The position numbers and the translations under genes were made by a program. A stretch of 6,752 bases of DNA, taken from assembly GCA_024638395.1 (NCBI GenBank), contig JAHEKK010000117.1:1693-8444 (forward strand). Direction: 5' to 3'. Of this stretch, positions 1 through 5,649 are shown piece by piece (position 1 is the first letter of the stretch; each line of letters begins with the position of its first letter). The notes under the pieces were generated by a model. The model did not search any database. It saw only the letters and a list, made by a program, of their open reading frames with translations, and was not told the origin of the DNA. The DNA comes from Gemmatimonadota bacterium (lineage in GTDB: Bacteria > Gemmatimonadota > Gemmatimonadetes > Longimicrobiales > Gaopeijiaceae).

Positions 1-1
1 C

Positions 2-73
2 TCCCCCCGGAGCATAAAGGAGACGCTCGTGCCGCCCACGGACTACCGGTATCCGTTCATGGCGGAGGAGTAG
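2..73 (+). CDS. C-terminal fragment of a plus-strand protein cut by the window edge (unidentified)
   Basis: An open frame runs in from the left edge and stops at TAG (71-73). The 23 visible residues end in DYRYPFMAEE, a composition with several aromatics and a Met that reads like a genuine C-terminus. The gene would be convergent with the PLP-enzyme gene, whose stop lies 31 bp further on. The fragment is too short to assign a family, and it could be chance, because GC-rich DNA often stays open over 70 bp. No clear intrinsic terminator with a T-tract follows; the GC-rich stretch at 81-99 can form only short stems. Confidence 0.4.
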   Translation, partial: SPRSIKETLVPPTDYRYPFMAEE

Positions 74-104
74 GCGAGGTAGCGGGCCGCCGGGCCGGGT
101 CGTC

Positions 105-1280
105 TTATCCTCGCGCCGCTCGCAGGGACTGCCGGAAGTCTTCCTGGAGGTCTTCCACGTCCTCCAACCCGACCGATACGCGGACAAAACCGTCCGGTAT
201 GCCCTGGGCCGCTCTTTCGTCGGGCGTAAGGCCGAGGTGTGACGTGTATCGGGGCTGAGAGACCAAGGTTTCCACTCCGCCCAGGGACGGCGCCGCGATG
301 GCGACGCCCAGCGCGGCCATGAAGCGGTCGGCCGCGTCTCCTCCGCCGGCGAGGACCAACGAGAGCATGCCTCCGAAGCCGGCAAGAATCTCCCTGGCCC
401 GGGCATGGTCCGGATGGTTCGGCAAACCGGGATAGATCACCTGGTCCACTCCCTCCTGGTCGACCAGCCAGCGGGCCAGCTGCAGGGCATTGTCGTTGTG
501 CCGCTCCATCCGCAGGGGGAGGGTCCGGATGCCGCGCTCGAGGAGCCAGGCGGCGTGGGGATCGAGGGCCGGACCGTACAACCGGGCCACCTCCCGAACG
601 GCCTCGATGCGCGCGGCGGAACCGGAGACGACGCCTGCAATGAGATCCGAGTGTCCACCCAGATACTTGGTGGCAGAGTGGATCACGAGGTCGATGCCGT
701 GATCCGCACCACGCAGATTCGCCGGGGAGGCGAACGTGACGTCTGCCATGAGCACGGCTCCCACGTCGGACGCGGCCCGGCGAGGAGGTTCCATGTCGAA
801 GACCCGCAGCGTCGGATTCGTGGGAAGTTCCACGAGGAAGGCCCGGGTACGGCCGGTCGCCGCTTTGCTCCAGGCCCCGTCCTCCTCCGGATCCACGAAC
901 GTGGTGGTTATCCCTCTCCTGGGCAGCTCTACCCTGAGCAGAGCGGAGGTCGCCCCGTACAGGTGCCGGCTGGCCACGATGTGGTCTCCGGACTCCACAA
1001 TCGACAGCAGGGACATGGAGATCGCGGCCATGCCGCTGGCGAGGACGTGGGCATCCTCCATCCCTTCGAGGGCGGCCACTTTCTCGGCTACGGCCCGTTG
1101 GTTCGGGTTGTTCCCGTACCTGCTGTACAGGAGCTCGTGCCCCTCGTCCGGCCGGCTGTAGTGGAAGGTCGCGCTCTGAACGACGGGAGGAACTACGGGC
1201 TCCCCCGCTTTCCGGGGCGGCGAACCGGCGTGGACCGCCCGCGTGGCCGGGCGGGTAGATGACGTATCGCGGCTGGCCAT
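105..1280 (-). CDS. Cys/Met metabolism PLP-dependent enzyme (cystathionine gamma-synthase / gamma-lyase type)
   Basis: This 391-residue cytoplasmic enzyme belongs to the Cys_Met_Meta_PP family (fold type I PLP enzymes), whose usual length is 380-400. The N-terminal motif TRAVHAG (13-19) supports the ATG at 1280. PLP phosphate contacts are visible in YSRYGN (52-57) and SGMAAI (82-87). The stacking tyrosine is Y108 in LYGAT. The pyridine-nitrogen aspartate is D180, the Schiff-base lysine is K205 in SATKYLGGH, and the C-terminal region has SLGGVET (332-338) and VRVSVGLED (366-374), where R367 should bind the substrate carboxylate. Family members make or cleave C-S bonds in cystathionine, methionine or O-acyl-homoserine. 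Position 110 is Ala where typical methionine gamma-lyases have Cys, so cystathionine synthase or lyase or a related activity is more likely, but the exact substrate cannot be fixed. Position 181 is Val where Asn is usual. It is the last gene of the minus-strand block, 7 nt after the preceding stop, with no good Shine-Dalgarno sequence, so reinitiation from the upstream gene is likely. Confidence 0.93.
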   Translation of the reverse strand: MASRDTSSTRPATRAVHAGSPPRKAGEPVVPPVVQSATFHYSRPDEGHELLYSRYGNNPNQRAVAEKVAALEGMEDAHVLASGMAAISMSLLSIVESGDHIVASRHLYGATSALLRVELPRRGITTTFVDPEEDGAWSKAATGRTRAFLVELPTNPTLRVFDMEPPRRAASDVGAVLMADVTFASPANLRGADHGIDLVIHSATKYLGGHSDLIAGVVSGSAARIEAVREVARLYGPALDPHAAWLLERGIRTLPLRMERHNDNALQLARWLVDQEGVDQVIYPGLPNHPDHARAREILAGFGGMLSLVLAGGGDAADRFMAALGVAIAAPSLGGVETLVSQPRYTSHLGLTPDERAAQGIPDGFVRVSVGLEDVEDLQEDFRQSLRAARG

Positions 1281-1287
1281 GGAAGGG

Positions 1288-1854
1288 TCACACCATCGCC
1301 GAGAGTGCGGTCAGGGCACCCCCGGGTCCCACGAAGATCAGGCGCCGGGAAGCGAGGGAATCCGCCGCCGGATTCCAGCCGGAGCCGAGAACCGAGTCGC
1401 CATCGCCCGGCATCAGGCGCCCCGTCCGCTCGATCCGCTCCCACACGTCTCTCTCCCGACCGGCCACCTCGCCGAGGAGTTGGAAGTGGCCTCCACCGAC
1501 GTCGCATACCGCCGCCAAGCGCTGGCGGAGCAACACCTCTTCAACGGTGTGGGCATGCAGCTCTTCTACTGCACGGAAGAGGAAGAACGCGTCTCGTGGC
1601 CGATCGGAGCTCAGATATCGTGCGACGAGCTTCGCGACCACCTCGTCGGCACAGGAAAAGTCCAGGATCCGCACCTCTGTGAAGTCGATGAGGGAGATGG
1701 CCATCCGACCGTCCCCAAGGAGCTGCTGCTCGATGGCTCGGCGCACAGCGCGTCCCGTAGGGCGGGTAATCAGATTCGCATAGAGCGAGGCGACGGATCG
1801 CTGGACGAGCTCACTCACATCGATGTTGATGGGATCCACCCGGCGTTCAACCAT
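1288..1854 (-). CDS. STAS-like (DUF4325-type) small protein, putative partner of the adjacent STAS-ATPase
   Basis: This is a 188-residue soluble protein with no signal peptide or membrane segment. I chose the ATG at 1854, which overlaps the upstream gene's stop by 8 nt (ATGGTTGA) and has GGAG 10 nt upstream. A GTG at 1893 would add 13 residues and overlap by 47 nt. Residues 52-77 (AISLIDFTEVRILDFSCADE and following) have the strand-helix pattern of STAS-like domains, as in DUF4325. S67 in LDFSCADE lies near where antagonist STAS proteins carry a phosphorylatable serine; this alignment is by eye. Residues 95-145 form an amphipathic region (VEELHAHTVEEVLLRQRLAA, then HFQLLGEVAGRERDVWERI), and the C-terminus RRLIFVGPGGAL may be part of a degenerate winged-helix-like fold, which is speculative. 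Its coupling to the STAS-ATPase gene suggests the two products interact. The function is not established; a regulator or adaptor in a signalling switch is the best guess. Confidence 0.72.
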   Translation of the reverse strand: MVERRVDPINIDVSELVQRSVASLYANLITRPTGRAVRRAIEQQLLGDGRMAISLIDFTEVRILDFSCADEVVAKLVARYLSSDRPRDAFFLFRAVEELHAHTVEEVLLRQRLAAVCDVGGGHFQLLGEVAGRERDVWERIERTGRLMPGDGDSVLGSGWNPAADSLASRRLIFVGPGGALTALSAMV

Positions 1855-2737
1855 CGGATAGCCGCTCCGGCAGGATGATGTTGATCTGGGCACCGGGGAA
1901 GTGGGTCAGTCCCTCTTCCACCGGCGGCATCTCGCTCCAATCCGGCGTGTCCGCGATCCGGGCTGTCCCGCTCCGGATGGAAAGAAGCCCTCCCCACCGC
2001 CCCACCTGCTTTCGAATCTGCTGTATTCCCTGCCCTCGACCGGAGTCGGGGAATCGGGTCAGTCCGTGGATGAACGCGGCCTCGAGTGCCGTGACATCTC
2101 CCCACCGGTCTCCGAACCTGCCCGAATGCTCGTCCGTAAGGGATCCCTTGAACCCGCGGCCCAGGTCCGAGACAGCGATGACGACTACCTGACGCCCGAG
2201 GCGCTTCGTCCAGTTGTAGGACTGGGCCGCGACCCAGCCGGGCGCTTCGGCATGCTCGATGATGTTCTGGCACACCTCGGAGAGCACCACCGAGAACTGG
2301 ACGACGGCGGCCGCGGAATACCCCAGGTTCCGCGTCAGCACACGGCCCGCCCGCGTCTGGACCCGTTCAATGACGGCATGGACATCGGAATTGGTGTGGA
2401 CGGGCGTGATCTCCAGGAGCACATCGGACGCCCGGTCCGATCGTCGCCCCTTCGTCGCCGGCATGTCATAGACCTGGGCGGCGGCGGTCAGGAAGCCCAT
2501 TCGGGTCAGGTAGGAAGAGACGTCGGCGTTCTCCGGAAACGAGATGCGAACCGGCGCTCCAGTGCGATCTCCCACCACCCGGGCCGCAGCCAGCAGACCC
2601 ACCATTCCATTGGGGTCCACCCAGCGGAGGTGACGGGCGTCGAAGAGGACCGGTCCGTCCAGGTCGTCGTCGAGCGCGTCGTAGAGAGTCTCGATGGTGC
2701 GGTAATCGAGGGACGGTGCGATCTCGACGACCCTCAC
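1847..2737 (-). CDS. STAS domain fused to GHKL/HATPase_c ATPase (anti-sigma-kinase-like)
   Basis: This is a cytoplasmic protein of 296 residues. I chose the GTG at 2737, which overlaps the kinase stop as GTGA and has GAGGA just upstream; the frame stays open to 3055, but that extension is antisense-like, low-complexity and lies over the kinase gene. Residues 1-92 look like a STAS domain: a strand at 29-33 (PVLFD), then WVDPNGMVGLLAAA (39-52), where classical antagonists have IDSSGL, and a final helix near 73-81. Residues 110-290 form a GHKL ATPase: N box SEVCQNIIEHA (153-163, with E154 and N158), G1 box SDLGRGF (190-196), G2 box DSGRGQGIQQI (231-241) and a closing strand GAQINIILP (282-290). 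There is no phosphoacceptor-His (HisKA) domain, so it resembles SpoIIAB/RsbW-type serine kinases or related ATP-driven switches more than sensor histidine kinases. The next gene overlaps by 8 nt and encodes a STAS-like protein. No sigma factor is nearby, so the target is unknown. Confidence 0.82.
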   Translation of the reverse strand: MRVVEIAPSLDYRTIETLYDALDDDLDGPVLFDARHLRWVDPNGMVGLLAAARVVGDRTGAPVRISFPENADVSSYLTRMGFLTAAAQVYDMPATKGRRSDRASDVLLEITPVHTNSDVHAVIERVQTRAGRVLTRNLGYSAAAVVQFSVVLSEVCQNIIEHAEAPGWVAAQSYNWTKRLGRQVVVIAVSDLGRGFKGSLTDEHSGRFGDRWGDVTALEAAFIHGLTRFPDSGRGQGIQQIRKQVGRWGGLLSIRSGTARIADTPDWSEMPPVEEGLTHFPGAQINIILPERLSDG

Positions 2738-3675
2738 CGCAGTCCTCGCTGGACGATTCCGACGCCGTCCCGAAATCCGGTTACGCCTCGAGACTGGAGA
2801 TTGATCCCTGCCACCCGGTTGGCCCGCTCCATGGCTGGAAGGAGGTTCGTGCCCGCAAGCCGACTTCCAAAGAAGGTAGCACCCCAGACGTCTCCACATC
2901 CGGTCGGGTCTCCCCCTCCCGTCGGCCCGACAGGAACCCTGAGGATTTCGGCACGATCGTCCTCCCGGTAGCCGACGTGGGCCGCACCCTCGCCCGCCAG
3001 GGTGACGAGAATCTCGCCCACGCCCAGGTCGAGACTCTCGACGGCCCAGGCCCACGGGTCGGCTCTTCCCGTGGCAAGCTGGCGAAGCTCGTCCTCGTTC
3101 ACCTGAACGGCGTCAAAGGCCCGGCACCACTCCAGCGCGTCCACCAGAGGCCGATGGAATCTCCGACCGGATCCGTCCACCCCCAGGAAAAGGGAGTGGA
3201 GATCGGCATAGGTGGGTCGGTCGAAGGCCTGCCGGATCTGCCGGGCCACATCCAGTGGGAACTCGAAGCCGGAGATGAAATTCACGTAGAGCCCGTCCAG
3301 CCCCGCTAGATAGGGCTCGAGCTCGGACCAGGTCCAGGGAGGCACGCCTCCGGAAAGTGCCTCGACCCGCCTCGACGGCCCGGAGTAGGTGAGCTCCACC
3401 CGGTTGTTGTCTTCGGCCACCGGGTGAACGGCCTCGGTGTCCACCACGCTCTCGAGGCTGTCGACGAGCTCCATGGCCCCCTCGGTCAGGTCTTTCCCGA
3501 CCTTCACGATGGGCACGACGCCCCAGTTCGGGTCCAGGGTAGCCTCCAGAGCCACCAGGGCATAGGCCAACCCACCCCAGTCCTCCACCACCCCGGAGGC
3601 GTCCGGCCCGCAGATCCGGTCCCAGACCAGGGTACCGATCACCCCGAGCTTGCGGCTGCGGGGCTGGGTGCTCAC
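2734..3675 (-). CDS. PfkB-family carbohydrate/nucleoside kinase
   Basis: This 313-residue cytoplasmic ATP-dependent kinase belongs to the ribokinase/PfkB family (usual length 290-340). I chose the GTG at 3675 because it overlaps the lepA stop as GTGA and is followed directly by the family's first strand (KLGVIGTLVWD, 9-19). The frame upstream of it is shadow sequence inside lepA. The C-terminal signature is DPTGCGDVWGATFF (256-269), with D262 the expected catalytic base and the usual GAGD appearing as GCGD. QVNEDEL (191-197) and EILVTLAGEG (221-230) are the other typical PfkB elements. The N-terminal Gly-Gly element is WGGLAYAL (33-40), which lacks the Asn of the usual GGxxxN pattern. The family phosphorylates sugars, adenosine or similar alcohols, and the substrate cannot be read from the sequence. 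The gene is coupled to lepA upstream and to the STAS-ATPase downstream, which does not suggest a particular sugar pathway. Confidence 0.87.
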   Translation of the reverse strand: MSTQPRSRKLGVIGTLVWDRICGPDASGVVEDWGGLAYALVALEATLDPNWGVVPIVKVGKDLTEGAMELVDSLESVVDTEAVHPVAEDNNRVELTYSGPSRRVEALSGGVPPWTWSELEPYLAGLDGLYVNFISGFEFPLDVARQIRQAFDRPTYADLHSLFLGVDGSGRRFHRPLVDALEWCRAFDAVQVNEDELRQLATGRADPWAWAVESLDLGVGEILVTLAGEGAAHVGYREDDRAEILRVPVGPTGGGDPTGCGDVWGATFFGSRLAGTNLLPAMERANRVAGINLQSRGVTGFRDGVGIVQRGLR

Positions 3676-5474
3676 CTCTCGTCGTCCAGCTGGAGCACGG
3701 CCATGAACGCCTCCTGGGGGATCTCGACGGAGCCCACCTGCTTCATCCGCTTCTTCCCCTCCTTCTGACGCTCCAGGAGTTTGCGCTTCCTGGAGATATC
3801 CCCGCCGTAGCACTTCGCGGTCACGTTCTTCCGGACGGCCTTGACCGTTTCACGGGCGATGACCTGGGTTCCGATGGCCGCCTGGAGGGCCACCTCGAAC
3901 TGCTGACGGGGAATCAGCTCCCGGAGCTTCTTCACGAGGCTTCGACCGTGCCTGTAGGCGTTGTCGCGGTGAAGGATGACGGAAAAGGCGTCCACCGGGT
4001 CAGCGTTGACCAGCACGTCCAGTTTCACCAGGTCGTCGGCCCGGTACTCCAGGAACTCATAGTCCAGCGCGGCATAGCCACGGGTGCTGCCCTTGAGCCG
4101 GTCGTAGAAGTCGAGGACGATCTCGGCCAGAGGGAGCTCGAAGTCCATTTCGACCCGCTGCGGGTCCAGATACTGCATGGTCTTGAAGACGCCGCGTCGG
4201 TCGTGACAGAGCTTCTGTACGGCGCCGATGTACTCCGAGGGTACGAGGATGTGGGCCGTTACGATCGGCTCGGAAATGGATTCGATGGCGGCCCGGTCGG
4301 GAAGGCGCGTCGGGTTCTCGATGAATCGCTCTTCGCCACTCGTCATCAAGACCCGGTACTCGACGTTGGGAACCGTGGTGATCAGCTCCACTCCGTGTTC
4401 CCGATCGAGGCGCTCCTGGATGATCTCCATGTGGAGGAGCCCGAGGAAGCCGCAGCGGAAACCGAACCCCAGCGCACTCGACGTCTCGGGCTCGGAATGG
4501 AGGGAGGCGTCGTTCAGCTTCAGCCGGTCGAGGGCATCCCGTAGCTCCTCGTAGTCGTCGGAGTTGGTGGGGTAGAGGCCTGCGAACACCATGGGACGGA
4601 CTTCCTGATACCCGGCCAGGAGCTGATCCGCGGGGTTGGCGGCGTCGAGGATCGTGTCGCCGACCCGCGTGTCCGCCACCGCCTTGATGGCGGCGACCAC
4701 ATACCCCACGTCGCCGGCGCGGAGCACCTTCCTCGGAACCCTGCCCAGGCACTGCACGCCCACCTCGGTGACCTCGTACTCGGCGTCCACGGCCCCGAAG
4801 GTGATCGTCATACCCGGGCGCACCTCACCGTCTACGACCCGTACCGACGGGACCGCTCCCAGATACTGGTCGTAGTACGAGTCGAAGATGAGCGCCCGGA
4901 GAGGAGCGTCCGGATCGCCCTTCGGCGGTGGAACGCGCTCGACGATCGCCTCGAGGAGCGCCGGGACCCCGCTTCCCTCCTTCGCGCTCACCTCGAGAAC
5001 CGTATCCGGGTCCACGCCCATCAGGTCCGCCACCTCTTCCCGGCGGCGCTCAGGTTCGGCACCGGGCAGGTCGATCTTATTCACAACGGGGATGATTTCG
5101 AGATCCGCGTCCAGGGCCAGAAACAGATTCGAAAGCGTTTGCGCCTGAACGCCCTGGGTCGCGTCGACGACGAGAATCGCTCCTTCGCAGGCGGCCAAAG
5201 AGCGGGAGACCTCATACGTGAAGTCAACGTGCCCCGGGGTATCGATGAGGTTGAACTCGAACGCCTGTCCCGAATCGGCCGTGTACGCCATCCGGACGGC
5301 GTGAAGCTTGATCGTGATCCCGCGCTCCCGCTCCAGTTCGTTGGAATCGAGCACCTGCTCGCGCATCTGTCGCCGATCCAGCGTTCCCGTCGCCTCGAGA
5401 AGCCGATCGGCCAGGGTCGACTTCCCGTGATCGATGTGGGCGATGATGCAGAAGTTTCGGGTCAGCTGGGTCAC
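3672..5474 (-). CDS. lepA: Elongation factor 4 (LepA), ribosomal back-translocase GTPase
   Basis: This 600-residue translational GTPase matches the usual LepA length (about 600). LepA binds stalled or mis-translocated ribosomes and is also linked to 30S biogenesis and initiation. The GTPase motifs are complete: G1 AHIDHGKST (12-20), G2 RGITI (51-55, T54), G3 DTPGH (78-82, catalytic H82), G4 NKID (132-135) and G5 SAK (163-165). EF-G-like domains follow, with the conserved NDASL (321-325) and ALGFGFRCGFLGLLHMEIIQ (334-353). The LepA-specific C-terminal domain holds IPRQQFEVALQAAIG (521-535), YGGDISRKRKLL (556-567) and KEGKKRMKQVGSVEIPQEAF (571-590). I chose the GTG at 5474 because TRNFCIIAHIDHGKST begins only 5 residues later, as in other LepA proteins. 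The longer frame to 5738 crosses the divergent promoter region and is not conserved-looking. There is no good Shine-Dalgarno sequence before the GTG. It is the first gene of the minus-strand block. Confidence 0.98.
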   Translation of the reverse strand: MTQLTRNFCIIAHIDHGKSTLADRLLEATGTLDRRQMREQVLDSNELERERGITIKLHAVRMAYTADSGQAFEFNLIDTPGHVDFTYEVSRSLAACEGAILVVDATQGVQAQTLSNLFLALDADLEIIPVVNKIDLPGAEPERRREEVADLMGVDPDTVLEVSAKEGSGVPALLEAIVERVPPPKGDPDAPLRALIFDSYYDQYLGAVPSVRVVDGEVRPGMTITFGAVDAEYEVTEVGVQCLGRVPRKVLRAGDVGYVVAAIKAVADTRVGDTILDAANPADQLLAGYQEVRPMVFAGLYPTNSDDYEELRDALDRLKLNDASLHSEPETSSALGFGFRCGFLGLLHMEIIQERLDREHGVELITTVPNVEYRVLMTSGEERFIENPTRLPDRAAIESISEPIVTAHILVPSEYIGAVQKLCHDRRGVFKTMQYLDPQRVEMDFELPLAEIVLDFYDRLKGSTRGYAALDYEFLEYRADDLVKLDVLVNADPVDAFSVILHRDNAYRHGRSLVKKLRELIPRQQFEVALQAAIGTQVIARETVKAVRKNVTAKCYGGDISRKRKLLERQKEGKKRMKQVGSVEIPQEAFMAVLQLDDER

Positions 5475-5528
5475 GGAGCGCGGGGAGCCTGAGAAGGTGG
5501 AACGGCGCGCTCGGACGGGATGGATGCA

Positions 5529-5557
5529 GGTGGCCCCACCCGGTGGGCCCCGGGGCC
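5529..5557. repeat. Cluster of GC-rich inverted repeats in the lepA leader region
   Basis: GGCCCCGGGGCC at 5546-5557 is a perfect 12-bp palindrome. It directly follows an alternating set GGTGG (5529-5533), CCACC (5536-5540) and GGTGG (5542-5546), so CCACC can pair with either flanking copy. The cluster lies between the candidate lepA promoter and the lepA start. It could be a protein-binding site or part of a structured leader; no T-tract follows on either strand, so it is not an ordinary intrinsic terminator. Confidence 0.5.
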
Positions 5558-5566
5558 GAGCGCCAA

Positions 5567-5596
5567 AAGGTAACCGGGGCGATTTCAACGGGTCAA
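5567..5596 (-). promoter_or_regulatory. Candidate sigma70-type promoter for lepA and the minus-strand block
   Basis: Read on the minus strand, TTGACC (5596-5591) matches five of six bases of the -35 consensus. It is followed after 18 bp by TACCTT (5572-5567), which matches only T1, A2 and T6 of the -10 consensus. Transcription would start near 5560, leaving a leader of about 86 nt that contains the GC-rich palindromes. The -10 element is weak and the call rests on pattern matching alone. Confidence 0.35.
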
Positions 5597-5607
5597 TCAG
5601 ACGAATC

Positions 5608-5623
5608 GGCCCCCAGGAGGGCC
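5608..5623 (+). other. Small hairpin in the upstream region of the DUF6588-like gene
   Basis: GGCCC (5608-5612) and GGGCC (5619-5623) form a perfect 5-bp GC stem with the 6-nt loop CCAGGA. It lies 26 nt upstream of the ATG at 5650 and just before the ribosome binding site AAGGGAG (5635-5641). It may stabilise the mRNA 5' end or be chance in GC-rich DNA. Confidence 0.25.
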
Positions 5624-5649
5624 CACGAGTTCGCAAGGGAGAACCCGAC

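Noticed and set aside
81..99. Possible bidirectional terminator between the convergent genes at 73 and 105
   Set aside because: Only 4-5-bp GGCC-type stems can form and neither strand has a following T-tract, so a terminator cannot be supported.
405..1262. Long plus-strand open frame (285 codons) opposite the PLP-enzyme gene
   Set aside because: It is antisense to a gene with complete catalytic motifs. Its translation is rich in Gly, Arg, His and Val with no recognisable domain, as expected for the reverse strand of GC-rich coding DNA.
1901..2971. Plus-strand open frame of 356 codons opposite the STAS-ATPase and kinase genes
   Set aside because: It spans the junction of two well-supported minus-strand genes and shows no domain pattern, so it is a codon-bias shadow.
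2738..3055. N-terminal extension of the STAS-ATPase frame up to 3055
   Set aside because: This stretch overlaps the PfkB kinase gene and is Arg/Gly-rich. The GTG at 2737 with GAGGA upstream and a GTGA overlap gives a complete STAS domain.
5434..5649. 72-residue N-terminal extension of the DUF6588-like protein
   Set aside because: The ATG at 5650 has a good ribosome binding site and is followed by a clear signal peptide, which must be N-terminal to work.
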